DNA of 49,738 bases. It comes from Clostridiales bacterium. Its GTDB lineage: Bacteria > Bacillota > Clostridia > Christensenellales > CAG-138. A model generated the notes under the pieces. It ran no database searches and was not told the origin of the DNA. It saw only the letters and a program-made list of their open reading frames with translations. Below, in pieces: positions 30,999 to 39,770 of the stretch. The position numbers were made by a program, and so were the translations under genes. Within the stretch, counting starts at the first letter, position 1. Each line of letters starts with the position of its first letter. The DNA lies in the NCBI GenBank assembly GCA_015056105.1, contig SVGX01000004.1:1-49738 (forward strand). Direction: 5' to 3'.

Positions 30999-31032
30999 AC
31001 AATACCTCCAACTTGTGGTGTGGAGGTATTGT
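30999..31032. promoter_or_regulatory. Perfect 34-bp palindromic operator over the DUF2975 operon promoter
   Basis: ACAATACCTCCA / TGGAGGTATTGT, perfect 12-bp arms around a 10-nt centre. On the minus strand one arm contains the -10 hexamer and the other contains the ribosome-binding site, with the predicted transcription start between. As only part of the first arm is transcribed, a DNA operator is more likely than an RNA hairpin. Confidence 0.7.
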
Positions 31033-31056
31033 AGCATGAGAAATATCGAAATTCAA
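31028..31056 (-). promoter_or_regulatory. Promoter of the DUF2975-HTH-DUF4153-lipoprotein operon
   Basis: On the minus strand: TTGAAT (31056-31051), 17-nt spacer, TACAAT (31033-31028) with TGC making an extended -10. Confidence 0.7.
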
Positions 31057-31095
31057 TATGAAATTATCGTTTTTCAATAATTGTTCATAATAGGG

Positions 31096-31127
31096 GAAAC
31101 AAAACCGCTGCGGCAGTTGCCGCAGCG
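31096..31127 (-). terminator. Intrinsic terminator of the second MATE gene
   Basis: On the minus strand CGCTGCGGC-AACT-GCCGCAGCG, perfect 9-bp stem, followed by GTTTTGTTT. Confidence 0.8.
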
Positions 31128-31170
31128 ATAAAACTCGCCCATGCCCCTGCATGGGACGAAAGCGTAAGCG

Positions 31171-32544
31171 CTATACCAGCCTTCTGATCCAAAGCCCCTG
31201 ATTGGTGCGCCTGAGCGCGAAGATCAGACGGACTACCGCTGCGATGTGCTGCATCATATACACGAAGGGCAGGGGAAGATCGAAATAAAGGCCTGTCAGC
31301 ATCGCAAGGGGGACGGAGATGGCCCAAAGGGGTACGAGGTCGATAACCGCTGCCACGCGGGTATCGCCGCCGCTTCGCAGCACGCCCACAATGATGGTAA
31401 AATTGAGCGCCCAAAGGGGCAGAGCGGGGCCCATGGTGTAGATGGTCTGAATGGCAAGCGTTTGCGTTTCCGGGTTGGTGTTGGTGTAAAGATAGGGCAC
31501 ATACACGCCCGCAAGGCATACCACCACGCCCGTAAGGGCGCCCACAAGGCCGCTCAGCCACAGGAAGCGGTTCGCATAGGTGCGGGCATTCCGGAAGCCC
31601 TCCCGGTCGCCGAGGGTATTGCCGAGCACCACCGCGCTGGCGGTGCCGATGCTCTGCAGCGTGATAAAGGCCAGTTTGTCAACGGTGCCAACGATCATCA
31701 TTGCCGCAAAGGTGGCGGTTCCCATTTGTCCATAAACGAAGTTGAGCATCAGCTGACCGAGGGCCCAGATGGAATCATCCAGCAGCACCGGCGTGCTGAC
31801 GCGGATGAAATCCCGGAGGTTGGAAAACACATTTGTAAACAGGGCTTTGAAGCCTGCCCGGGCATAGGTGTTTTTCAGATAGCTGAAAAGAAGCAGGGCA
31901 GAGGCATCAAGGAAGGATCCGATGAGCGTCGCATAGGCGGCACCCCTTACCCCAAGGGCCGGGAAGCCGAGATTGCCGAAGATCAAACACCAGTTGAGGA
32001 ACATGTTCGCAAAAAGGCCGATGCAGTCGGAAAGCATGGGGAGCTTCGCGCTGCCGGTGGCTTTGTGCACTGTGCCGTAGGGGTAGATGATCGCTTTGAA
32101 AAGATAGCCCCAGGAAGCGATTTTCAGGTATTCAAGGCCGCTTGCGATCACCGCGGCATCATCGCTGAAAAGGCCGATGCAGAAGGTGCCCGCAAGCTGG
32201 GCAAGCATGATGAAGATCCCTGCGGTCGCTGCCGCAAGAAGCAGGATAAGACCCAGTGTACGCTTGATGCCCGCCGGTTCTTTTTTGCCGAAATACTGTG
32301 CCACAAAGACGCTGCCGCCGCCGGTGATGCCGAAAAGGCAGATATCGAGCACATAGGTAAGCTGGTTTGCCGCGCCCACGCCCGCAAGCTCAATGTCGCC
32401 GAGACCGCCGATCATCATGGTATCCACCATGTACATGGCGGTGACGAGCAGCTGCTGCAGTATGATAGGAAGGGAGACCGCCAGCACCTTGCGGTAAAAA
32501 TCCCTGTCGGAAAGGCCGAGGATATCGCGCTTGAAAACTCCCAT
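31171..32544 (-). CDS. MATE-family efflux transporter, second copy type
   Basis: A 457-aa, 12-helix MATE transporter. First-half signature VLAVSLPIILQQLLVTAMYM followed by VDTMMIGGLGDIELAGVGAA; second-half counterpart VSTPVLLDDSIWALGQLMLN. It is distinct from the MATE protein at 26293-27681 and closer to the group that begins with a short basic N terminus (FKRDILGLSDRDFYRK). ATG 32544 is chosen because AAAGGATG is upstream and the helical domain starts properly; the frame is open to 32700 without support. Transcribed alone. Substrate unknown. Confidence 0.9.
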   Translation of the reverse strand: MGVFKRDILGLSDRDFYRKVLAVSLPIILQQLLVTAMYMVDTMMIGGLGDIELAGVGAANQLTYVLDICLFGITGGGSVFVAQYFGKKEPAGIKRTLGLILLLAAATAGIFIMLAQLAGTFCIGLFSDDAAVIASGLEYLKIASWGYLFKAIIYPYGTVHKATGSAKLPMLSDCIGLFANMFLNWCLIFGNLGFPALGVRGAAYATLIGSFLDASALLLFSYLKNTYARAGFKALFTNVFSNLRDFIRVSTPVLLDDSIWALGQLMLNFVYGQMGTATFAAMMIVGTVDKLAFITLQSIGTASAVVLGNTLGDREGFRNARTYANRFLWLSGLVGALTGVVVCLAGVYVPYLYTNTNPETQTLAIQTIYTMGPALPLWALNFTIIVGVLRSGGDTRVAAVIDLVPLWAISVPLAMLTGLYFDLPLPFVYMMQHIAAVVRLIFALRRTNQGLWIRRLV

Positions 32545-32654
32545 GGAAAGGCATCCTTTTCGTTGGATTTGCGGCACAAAGGCAGTGCGCACAAATGTAA
32601 TCATAGCATTTTTGTGAGAAATTGTGAAGGGCTGTGGGAAAAGCCGCGGAATGT

Positions 32655-32662
32655 GGTATACT
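32655..32662 (+). promoter_or_regulatory. Extended -10 promoter for the zinc peptidase gene
   Basis: TGGTATACT-type extended -10 (TATACT at 32657-32662), about 40 nt before ATG 32703; no clear -35. Confidence 0.5.
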
Positions 32663-32702
32663 GTTGATAAGACAACGCCACAGTGCGGCGAAAGGAGCAA
32701 AA

Positions 32703-33401
32703 ATGGGTTATTATTACGGTTACGATGGCATGTTCATTCTGGTGATTCTGGTGGCCATACTTGGCATGATCGCCTCTTCCCGGGTGAACAGCACCTTCAA
32801 AAAATATGCGAAGCTGCCTGCGCAGCGGGGCATCCGCGCCTGCGATGCAGCGCAGAACATGCTTTGGCAGGGCGGCAGCGATGCGAAACTCACCCGCGTC
32901 AGCGGCAGCCTGACGGATCACTTCAACCCCAAGACCAACACCGTGGGCCTTTCGGAGGCGGTATACGATGAATCCTCTGTGGCAGCGCTGGCAGTGGCAG
33001 CCCATGAGATCGGTCACGTGATGCAGTATCAGGAGGGCTACGGTCCTATCAAGCTGCGCAACACCCTTGTACCGGTGGTGAACTTCTCCTCCAAGGCTTC
33101 GCCCTTCATTGTGCTGCTGGGCCTTTTTATCGGCAGCTATGATCTTGCCATGGCGGGCGTGCTGCTCTTTGGCGGCATGCTGCTTTTTCAGCTGATCACC
33201 CTGCCTGTGGAGCTCAATGCTTCCCGCCGCGCTATCGCCATGTTGACGGAGGGCGGCTACATTACGGGCAATGATGAAGAGCGCGCCGCGAAAAAGGTGC
33301 TCAGGGCGGCAGCCATGACCTATGTGGTGGCGGCGCTTTCCGCCTTTGTATCCTTCCTGCGCCTGTTCCTGATCGTAAGCCGCAGCCGCAGAAGGAATTG
33401 A
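32703..33401 (+). CDS. YugP-like neutral zinc metallopeptidase, membrane protein
   Basis: A 232-aa integral membrane protein of the Zn_peptidase_2 (YugP) family. An N-terminal helix (MFILVILVAILGMIASSRV) is followed by the domain SGSLTDHFNPKTNTVGLSEA, the zinc motif HEIGH at residues 101-105, and two or three further helices (ASPFIVLLGLFIGSYDLAMA, VLLFGGMLLFQLITLP). The pattern E-L-N-A-S-R-R-A after the helices is typical of the family and carries another conserved acid. Substrate unknown. GGAG lies 6-7 nt upstream of ATG 32703. Ends before a strong terminator. Confidence 0.9.
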   Translation: MGYYYGYDGMFILVILVAILGMIASSRVNSTFKKYAKLPAQRGIRACDAAQNMLWQGGSDAKLTRVSGSLTDHFNPKTNTVGLSEAVYDESSVAALAVAAHEIGHVMQYQEGYGPIKLRNTLVPVVNFSSKASPFIVLLGLFIGSYDLAMAGVLLFGGMLLFQLITLPVELNASRRAIAMLTEGGYITGNDEERAAKKVLRAAAMTYVVAALSAFVSFLRLFLIVSRSRRRN

Positions 33402-33425
33402 CGGGGAAAACTTCTTCCAAAAGAT

Positions 33426-33460
33426 GAAAATGCGGTGCGGGAATATCCCGCACCGCATTA
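33426..33460. terminator. Bidirectional intrinsic terminator
   Basis: AATGCGGTGCGGG / CCCGCACCGCATT perfect 13-bp stem with a 5-nt loop, A-rich left and ATTTTATT right. Ends the zinc peptidase gene and the convergent XRE gene. Confidence 0.9.
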
Positions 33461-33462
33461 TT

Positions 33463-33717
33463 TTATTCCGAAAGCCCGAGCAGCACATCCGCCGAAACGC
33501 CCAGCACCTTTGCGATGGCGGCAAGCTCGATATCCGTGACAAAGCGTGCGCCGCTTTCAATGCGCTGTATGGCGTTTTTATCCATATCAAGGCCATAGAG
33601 CTGCAGCATTGCCGCAAACTTTTGCTGGGAGGGGTGCGTGGGCAGCGCCTTGCGCAGCGCGCGGATCCTGAGGCCGCAAAGGTTGTTTCGCTGATCGGCG
33701 GTTTTGTTTTTGAACAT
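33463..33717 (-). CDS. Small XRE-like HTH protein
   Basis: An 84-aa protein with a helix-turn-helix of the XRE kind: IRALRKALPTHPSQQKFAAM near the start, then GLDMDKNAIQRIESGARFVT and ELAAIAKVLGVSADVLLGLS. The HTH includes an inserted loop (LQLYGLDMDK) between helices 2 and 3. ATG 33717 follows AGGAGAGGGCC; the frame is open upstream and a start at 33741 is also possible. A small perfect palindrome lies just upstream (33736-33748). Probably a local repressor; target unknown. Confidence 0.75.
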   Translation of the reverse strand: MFKNKTADQRNNLCGLRIRALRKALPTHPSQQKFAAMLQLYGLDMDKNAIQRIESGARFVTDIELAAIAKVLGVSADVLLGLSE

Positions 33718-33735
33718 GGCCCTCTCCTGTTTTGA

Positions 33736-33748
33736 CATGCAGTGCATG
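33736..33748. promoter_or_regulatory. Small palindrome upstream of the XRE gene
   Basis: CATGCA-G-TGCATG, perfect 6-bp arms around one base, 19 nt before the start codon. Candidate autoregulatory operator. Confidence 0.35.
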
Positions 33749-33854
33749 CTTTTATCGGTGTGTGATAGCATAAGACCAAAAATGATTTTTGGCAAGCGGC
33801 AAAAGAAAATGGAAAACGGATCTGGGATATGACGGCATGGCTGTGCTGCCGAAA

Positions 33855-33894
33855 ACAAAAAAGGAACGTTTCTTTCTGAAACGTTCCTTTTTGC
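33855..33894 (-). terminator. Intrinsic terminator of the liv operon
   Basis: AAAGGAACGTTTC / GAAACGTTCCTTT stem, with T-run on the minus strand (TTTTTTGTTTTC). Lies 13 nt after the livF stop. Confidence 0.88.
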
Positions 33895-33906
33895 ATGTTG
33901 CTGTTT

Positions 33907-34605
33907 TTAGCCGCCGAGATAGGCTTTCTTGACGGCATCGCTGTTGGCAAGTTCCTGACCGGTGCCGGAAAGGGTGATGCGGCCCTGTTCGAGAACGTAG
34001 GCGCGGTCCGCTATCGCAAGGGCTTTGCCGGCATTCTGCTCCACAAGGAGGATGGTGGTGCCCATGGCGTGGAATTCGCGGACGATGTCGAAGATCTGTT
34101 CCACAAGGATCGGCGCAAGACCCATGGAAGGCTCATCAAGCATGAGAAGCTTCGGTTTGCTCATCATCGCGCGGCCCATGGCAAGCATCTGCTGCTCGCC
34201 GCCCGAAAGGGTGCCGGCGATCTGCTTTTCGCGTTCCTTCAGACGGGGGAAGCGGCGGAATACATCCTCGATATCCTTGTCGGAGACATCCTTCTGGGTG
34301 AAAGCACCCATATCGAGGTTTTCACGCACGGTCATCTGCAGGAAGATGCGCCTTCCTTCGGGAACATGGGCAAGGCCCCGGTTCACGAGCTTGTAGGCTT
34401 CCGTATGATGAATGTTCTCGCCAAGGAAGCTGATGCTGCCGCTCCTCGGGCGAAGAAGGCCGGAAACGGTCTTGAGGATGGTGGATTTACCCGCACCGTT
34501 GGCGCCGATCAGGGCGACGATCTCGCCCTCGTGCACCTCAAAGGAAACGCCCTTAATGGCATGGATTTGGCCGTAGTAAACGTGGATATCGTCAACTTTC
34601 AGCAT
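33907..34605 (-). CDS. livF: Branched-chain amino-acid ABC transporter ATP-binding protein LivF
   Basis: A 232-aa ABC ATPase, one of the two that power uptake of Leu, Ile and Val. Walker A GANGAGKST (from residue 34), Q-loop region EGRRIFLQMTVRENLDMGAF typical of LivF, signature TLSGGEQQMLAMGRAMM, Walker B LLMLDEPSMGLAP, H-loop replaced by the LivF-typical ILLVEQNA. ATG 34605 follows GGAGGAATAACGCC. The gene starts 4 nt after the livG stop and ends the operon. Confidence 0.95.
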   Translation of the reverse strand: MLKVDDIHVYYGQIHAIKGVSFEVHEGEIVALIGANGAGKSTILKTVSGLLRPRSGSISFLGENIHHTEAYKLVNRGLAHVPEGRRIFLQMTVRENLDMGAFTQKDVSDKDIEDVFRRFPRLKEREKQIAGTLSGGEQQMLAMGRAMMSKPKLLMLDEPSMGLAPILVEQIFDIVREFHAMGTTILLVEQNAGKALAIADRAYVLEQGRITLSGTGQELANSDAVKKAYLGG

Positions 34606-34609
34606 GGCG

Positions 34610-35429
<820 letters not shown>

Positions 35430-35437
<8 letters not shown>

Positions 35438-36461
35438 TGGCGTTGCCCTCCTTCACTGCTTTTTTTGCTTTGATCGCCGCTTTGATGGCGCCGGGGCTGA
35501 ACCGCGTCTTGAACGCCGCAAAGCGGGGGGAGGCGTTAAGGAGCATCATGATGATGAGAACGAGGGCATAGATGAGCATACGGTAATCCGCGAGATCACG
35601 GAGCACCTCCGGCAGGAGCGTGATGATGATGGCGCTGATCACGCTGCCGCGGATGGAACCCATGCCGCCGAGGACCACGATAACAAGAAGCTCGATGGAT
35701 TTGTTGTAGTCGAAGGTGCCTGCGGTAAGGATGGAAAGGTTATGGCCGTAAAGAACGCCCGCAACCCCCGCGAAGAATGCGGCTATCACGAAGGCCAGCA
35801 TGCGGAAATAAGTAACGTTGATGCCGGAAGCTTCCGCGGCGATGCGGTTGTCGCGGATGGCGGTGATGGCGCGTCCGTGGCGGGAATTGACAAGGTTCAT
35901 GGTCACAAGAAGCGTGATCATCACCACGATAAAGGCGATCACGAAGGTGGAATCCTGCGGGGTGCCCTTAAGGCCTGCCGCGCCGCCGGTGAATTCAAGG
36001 TTGATGATCACGCTGCGGATGATCTCGCCGAAGGCAAGGGTCACGATGGCAAGATAGTCGCCGTGAAGGCGCAGTACCGGGATGCCGATCACGATGCCGA
36101 ACACCGCTGCCACAAGGCCGCCCACCAGCATCGCAAGGGGGAAGCGGATGGCCATGGGCAGGATCTCCTTCATGGCGATGGAGAAAAGGCAGCCCGCATA
36201 GGCGCCCACGGACATGAAGCCCGCATGGCCGAGGGTGAGCTCACCGAGGAAACCCACCAGCAGGTTCAGCGATACCGCAAGGATGATGTTGATGCACACC
36301 GGCACCAGCATGGAACGCATATGGCGGGAAAGGATACCGGTTTCGGAAAGGGTGAACATCACAATGAAAAGCGCCACGACCATTGCCAGGGTAACAAGGT
36401 TGGTCGCAAGGGGCTTTTTCTTCATTTTGATCCTGGGGGTGTGATGGTGATGTGTATGCAT
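35430..36461 (-). CDS. livM: Branched-chain amino-acid ABC transporter permease LivM
   Basis: A 343-aa permease with about ten helices. The family blocks SLNLLVGFLGELTLGHAGFM, AGCLFSIAMK and RLHGDYLAIVTLAFGEIIRS, followed by GGAAGLKGTP, are present, as is GGMGSIRGSVISAIIITLLP near the end. Start: GAGGTG lies 6 nt before ATG 36461, giving the His-rich N terminus MHTHHHHTPRIKMKKKP; GTG 36470 is inside the ribosome-binding site, and ATG 36425 (MKKKPLATN) is an alternative start with a weaker AGGA. Lies 10 nt after livH. Confidence 0.92.
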
Positions 36462-36471
36462 GGCTGGCACC

Positions 36472-37350
36472 TCAAACTTTCTCGTTGACTTTCTTGCCGA
36501 GAAGACCCGTGGGCTTCACCATAAGAACGATGATGAGCACCGCGAATACGATGGCGTCGGAAAGCTCCGTGGAGATATAGCGCTTCGACAGGTTTTCGAT
36601 CACGCCGAGAAGAATGCCGCCGAGCATGGCGCCGGGCATGGAGCCGATGCCGCCGAACACCGCCGCAACGAAGGCTTTGATGCCGGGCATGGAACCGGTG
36701 TAGGGCCCGATGAAGCCATAGGTGGTGCCGTAGAAAAGGCCCGCCACCGCCGCAAGGGCGCTGCCGATGGCAAAGGTGATGGTGATGGTGCGGTTGACGC
36801 TGATGCCCATGAGCTCTGCGGCATCACGGTCTTCGGAAACGGCGCGCATGGCTTTGCCGGTCTTGGACTTGTTGATGAAGATGCTCATGCCTGCCATGAT
36901 GGCGGTTGTGATCAAAAGGGTGATGAGCATGTTGCCGCGGATGGTCAGCTCGCCAAGGGTGATGGCGGGCATATTGATGATTTTCGGGAAGCTGTGCTGG
37001 GTGGAGCCGAAGATCAGGAGCGCAAGGCTCTGCAGAAAATAGCTGACGCCGATGGCGGTGATGAGCACCGCGAGCGGCGGGGATTTGCGAAGGGGCTTAT
37101 AGGCGATGCGCTCGATGCATACGCCGAGCACAACGCAGCAGACGATGCTGATAAGAATGGAAACGACGGGCGGAAGGCCGAGCATGGAAACGCTGGTGAT
37201 CACCGCGAAGGCGCCCACCATGATCACGTCACCATGGGCGAAGTTGAGCATTTTCGCAATGCCGTATACCATGGTGTAGCCAAGAGCGATCAGCGCATAG
37301 ATGCTGCCGAGGCTAAGGCCGCTGATAAGGGTAGAGATAAAATCCATCAT
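36472..37350 (-). CDS. livH: Branched-chain amino-acid ABC transporter permease LivH
   Basis: A 292-aa permease with about eight helices. LivH-type blocks: ISGLSLGSIYALIALGYTMV, YGIAKMLNFAHGDVIMVGAF and AVSEDRDAAELMGISVNRTI, the EAA-like loop typical of the family, then GGIGSMPGAMLGGILLGVIE. AAAGGAG lies 10 nt before ATG 37350. It is preceded by a gap of 105 nt after livK that holds a stable stem-loop, so livK is likely made in excess. Confidence 0.94.
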   Translation of the reverse strand: MMDFISTLISGLSLGSIYALIALGYTMVYGIAKMLNFAHGDVIMVGAFAVITSVSMLGLPPVVSILISIVCCVVLGVCIERIAYKPLRKSPPLAVLITAIGVSYFLQSLALLIFGSTQHSFPKIINMPAITLGELTIRGNMLITLLITTAIMAGMSIFINKSKTGKAMRAVSEDRDAAELMGISVNRTITITFAIGSALAAVAGLFYGTTYGFIGPYTGSMPGIKAFVAAVFGGIGSMPGAMLGGILLGVIENLSKRYISTELSDAIVFAVLIIVLMVKPTGLLGKKVNEKV

Positions 37351-37410
37351 TGTTGGGGAACTCCTTTGGGAAAGATCCTGAAAGGGGATAAATGGGGATG
37401 AAAGCGTTGT

Positions 37411-37437
37411 GGGGATGAGCAGGAGCTGCCCATCCCC
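37411..37437 (-). other. Stem-loop between livK and livH
   Basis: On the minus strand GGGGATG-G-GCAG-CTC-CTGC-T-CATCCCC, 7 + 4 bp, with no U-run behind it. Likely protects the 3' end of a livK-only mRNA or partly attenuates, as often seen after binding-protein genes. Confidence 0.55.
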
Positions 37438-37455
37438 TTGAAGGAAACGGTGTGA

Positions 37456-38601
37456 TTATTTTGCAACGTAGGGGGAAGGTACGCCGTCCTGCAGAACGAC
37501 AACGGCCGCGGCCTTTTCGGGAGCGCCGTCAGCGGTCCAGGTCATGGTGCCGGTGGTGCCGTCCACGGTGATCTCGGTCATGGCAGCGATGATCTTCTCG
37601 TTGAAGTCCGCATCGCCGGGCTTTACGTTGGCCTTTTCCGCAGCGGCCTTGATGGTGTAGATGGCGTCATAGCCGTCGCCCGCGAACTGGTCGGGGGTGG
37701 CATTGTAGGCAGCCTGATAGTCGGCGGTGAACTTGATGTTCTGCTCGTCGGCCTGGGTATCGAAGGGCGTGAGGAACATGAGGCCGTTGGTGGCGGAAAC
37801 GTTGTCCGCGCCGATCTTTTCCACGATGCCGTCCATGCCGTCACCGCCGAAGAAGATGTGCTCCATGCCCGCGCTCTGGGCCTGGGTGAGGATGTAAGCG
37901 GCTTCCTGTGCATAGATGGGGAGGAAGATCAGTTCCGCATCGGTGCCGGCGATGGTCTGCAGCTGCACGGAGAAGTCGGTGTTGGACTGGTTGGTGAAGG
38001 CCTGTTCGGAAACGATCTCAAGGCCGTATTCGGGCGCAACGGAAACGAAGGTTTCCTTGATGCCGTTGGAATAGTCGTTGGACTTATCGTAGATGATGGC
38101 GATCTTCTTGGCAACGTTGTTGTTCGCAAGGAACTTCGCCGCGTTCACGCCCTGCTCGGGGTCGCCGAAGCAAATACGGAAAGCGTTGGGATACTGGATG
38201 CACTCTACCTGGGAGCCGGAGGGGGTGATCATGAGGATGCCGTCCTCATTGGCCTTTTCGCTGACTGCGATGCAGGCGCCGCTGGTCACTGCACCGAGGG
38301 AAACATCCATGCCGTCATCCATCAGCTTGTTGTAAGCGTTAACGGCCATTTCGGCGTCAACCTGGTCATCTTCGAAGAGGAGCTCAACGGGAACGCCGTT
38401 GATGCCGCCGGCAGCGTTGATTTCCTTAACGGCAAGCTCGGCACCCTGCTTGACGGAAACGCCGTAGGTGGCATAGTCACCGGTGAGGGGGCCTACGCCG
38501 CCGATCACGAAGGAAGCGTCATCGGAACCGCTGTTGCCGCAGCCCGCGAACATCACGGTGATCATCATTGCCGCGAGGGCGATCGCAAAGATCTTTTTCA
38601 T
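37456..38601 (-). CDS. livK: Branched-chain amino-acid ABC transporter substrate-binding lipoprotein
   Basis: A 381-aa periplasmic-binding-type receptor (Peripla_BP_6 family), lipid-anchored outside the membrane. Lipobox VMFAGC with Cys21. Typical blocks: IGGVGPLTGDYATYGVSVKQ, GAELAVKEINAAGGINGVPV, ELLFEDDQ, GAVTSGACIAVSEKANEDGI and FQ-like FTNQSNTDFSVQLQTIAGTD, GDGYDAIYTIKAAAEKA. It captures Leu/Ile/Val or a related amino acid. AAAGGAG precedes ATG 38601 and the same CCCAAAGGAG is found before livH. First gene of livKHMGF. Confidence 0.94.
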   Translation of the reverse strand: MKKIFAIALAAMMITVMFAGCGNSGSDDASFVIGGVGPLTGDYATYGVSVKQGAELAVKEINAAGGINGVPVELLFEDDQVDAEMAVNAYNKLMDDGMDVSLGAVTSGACIAVSEKANEDGILMITPSGSQVECIQYPNAFRICFGDPEQGVNAAKFLANNNVAKKIAIIYDKSNDYSNGIKETFVSVAPEYGLEIVSEQAFTNQSNTDFSVQLQTIAGTDAELIFLPIYAQEAAYILTQAQSAGMEHIFFGGDGMDGIVEKIGADNVSATNGLMFLTPFDTQADEQNIKFTADYQAAYNATPDQFAGDGYDAIYTIKAAAEKANVKPGDADFNEKIIAAMTEITVDGTTGTMTWTADGAPEKAAAVVVLQDGVPSPYVAK

Positions 38602-38643
38602 TGTGTTTCTCCTTTGGGTATTATGATTTTTGAAGATTTATGC

Positions 38644-38681
38644 AGAAAGGCGGTCCCGAGGATTCGGAACCGCCTTTTACA
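38644..38681. terminator. Terminator hairpin between small membrane protein and livK
   Basis: AAGGCGGTCCCGA / TCGGAACCGCCTT imperfect stem (38647-38677) with TTTTAC on the plus side and TTTCTG on the minus side. Probably ends the 64-aa gene before the liv promoter. Confidence 0.6.
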
Positions 38682-38693
38682 TACACGACGATT

Positions 38694-38888
38694 TTATTCC
38701 GCTCTCCCCGGTAACGCGCCGAAGCGCAGGCTAAGGACGAGGACCAAAAGTACAGATACAGAAAGTACCAGACCAAGGCGCACGCCGATTACGCCGACCA
38801 TCGCAAGGATGGCGGCGCCGGTAATGATGAGCGCGAAATGAAGAGCGCGCAAACGTGCAAAATGGCTGATGTTTTCGGCAAACGGCAC
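38694..38888 (-). CDS. Small two-helix membrane protein
   Basis: A 64-aa protein starting at GTG 38888, 6 nt after AAGGAG. A basic stretch (ARLRALHF) leads to two hydrophobic segments (ALIITGAAILAMVGVIGV, LGLVLSVSVLLVLVLSL) and a short tail. No family recognised. The frame runs to 38963 without a supported start. Lies on the same strand as liv but is separated from it by a terminator. Confidence 0.6.
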   Translation of the reverse strand: MPFAENISHFARLRALHFALIITGAAILAMVGVIGVRLGLVLSVSVLLVLVLSLRFGALPGRAE

Positions 38889-39110
38889 GGGGCGCTCCTT
38901 TCCACTGCATGGCAGTAATAAATTGATTGGAAAAATAATAGCACCGTACACAGGGCTTGTCAAGGAAAATATATTATTTTAAATGAATTTTATTTTCTTC
39001 CTGCAAATCGGGGAAGGGCGGGCGAAAAATGCGTTTTTTCCCGGCCTTTGCGGCATATTCGACAAAAACAGGTATTTTTTTAACAAAATAAAAACAAAGG
39101 AGGAAGGATG

Positions 39111-39152
39111 CCGCAAGTCCGTCTTTTGCGGAACATGTTTTTATGCTATACT
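39111..39152 (+). promoter_or_regulatory. Promoter and inverted repeat for the PNPOx-like gene
   Basis: TATACT (39147-39152) with TGC as extended -10, about 34 nt before ATG 39186; a weak TTTTGC lies at -35. CCGCAA / TTGCGG arms (39111-39116 and 39126-39131) flank the -35 and may be an operator. The AT-rich stretch 38889-39110 contains no supported gene. Confidence 0.45.
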
Positions 39153-39185
39153 GTATATACCAAGACCACGGAAAGGAACTGCACA

Positions 39186-39662
39186 ATGAGAAGGAAAGAC
39201 AGAGAAGTAACGGATCCCATCAGGATCGAAGCGATCATGAAACGCTGCAGCGTCTGCAGGGTCGGCTTTTACGATGATGGCGAGATCTATATCCTGCCCC
39301 TCAACTTTGGTTTTGAAAGGAACGGGGAAAGCTATACGCTGTATTTCCACGGCGCAAAGGAAGGAAGGAAGATCAATCTTGCCGCGAAGGAGCCGCGGGT
39401 GGGCTTTGAGATGGACGGCACATACACGCTGAAAACAGCGGATGAGGCATGTTCTTTTTCCGCCGAATATGAAAGCATTATCGGCACGGGCCGTATCCGC
39501 CTTGTCTGTGATGCCGAAGAAAAGCGCCGCGGCCTTGCCTGCGTGATGGCACAGGTCACCGGCCGTTCCGACTGGAGTTTCCCGGATGCTGCCGTTGCCG
39601 GCACCGCGGTGATGCGTCTTGACGTGGAAACGCTTTCCTGCAAAACGAACGCCAAGGAATAA
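39186..39662 (+). CDS. Pyridoxamine 5'-phosphate oxidase-like flavin-binding protein
   Basis: A 158-aa single-domain split-barrel protein of the PNPOx-like (NimA/5-nitroimidazole reductase-like) group. Pattern: MRRKDREVTDPIRIEAIMKR, CSVCRVGFYDDGEIYILPLN, FGFERNGESYTLYFHGAKEG, RKINLAAKEPRVGFEMDG and later GTGRIRLVCDAEEKRRGLAC. FMN is the usual cofactor. A role in redox chemistry or in inactivating nitro compounds is possible but not shown. GGAA lies 7-8 nt upstream of ATG 39186. Transcribed alone. Confidence 0.88.
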   Translation: MRRKDREVTDPIRIEAIMKRCSVCRVGFYDDGEIYILPLNFGFERNGESYTLYFHGAKEGRKINLAAKEPRVGFEMDGTYTLKTADEACSFSAEYESIIGTGRIRLVCDAEEKRRGLACVMAQVTGRSDWSFPDAAVAGTAVMRLDVETLSCKTNAKE

Positions 39663-39718
39663 GGGAACGGCATCGGGTGACAACGTCATTTTACAATTAC
39701 AGAGATATAGATATTTAA

Positions 39719-39755
39719 TGAAAAAAAGAGCTTTCCGCGGGGAAAGCTCTTTTGC
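39719..39755. terminator. Bidirectional intrinsic terminator
   Basis: AAAGAGCTTTCC / GGAAAGCTCTTT stem with a short CG-rich loop, A-run left and TTTTG right. Ends the PNPOx-like gene and the convergent LOR/SDH-type gene. Confidence 0.9.
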
Positions 39756-39770
39756 ATAGCTGCTTTTATT

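Noticed and set aside
30999..31032. RNA hairpin hiding the ribosome-binding site of the DUF2975 gene
   Set aside because: The predicted transcription start lies at about 31021, so most of the 5' arm would not be in the RNA; a DNA operator fits better.
38983..39189. 68-codon plus-strand frame in the AT-rich gap before the PNPOx-like gene
   Set aside because: No ribosome-binding site, runs through the promoter of the next gene and overlaps its start; looks like chance.
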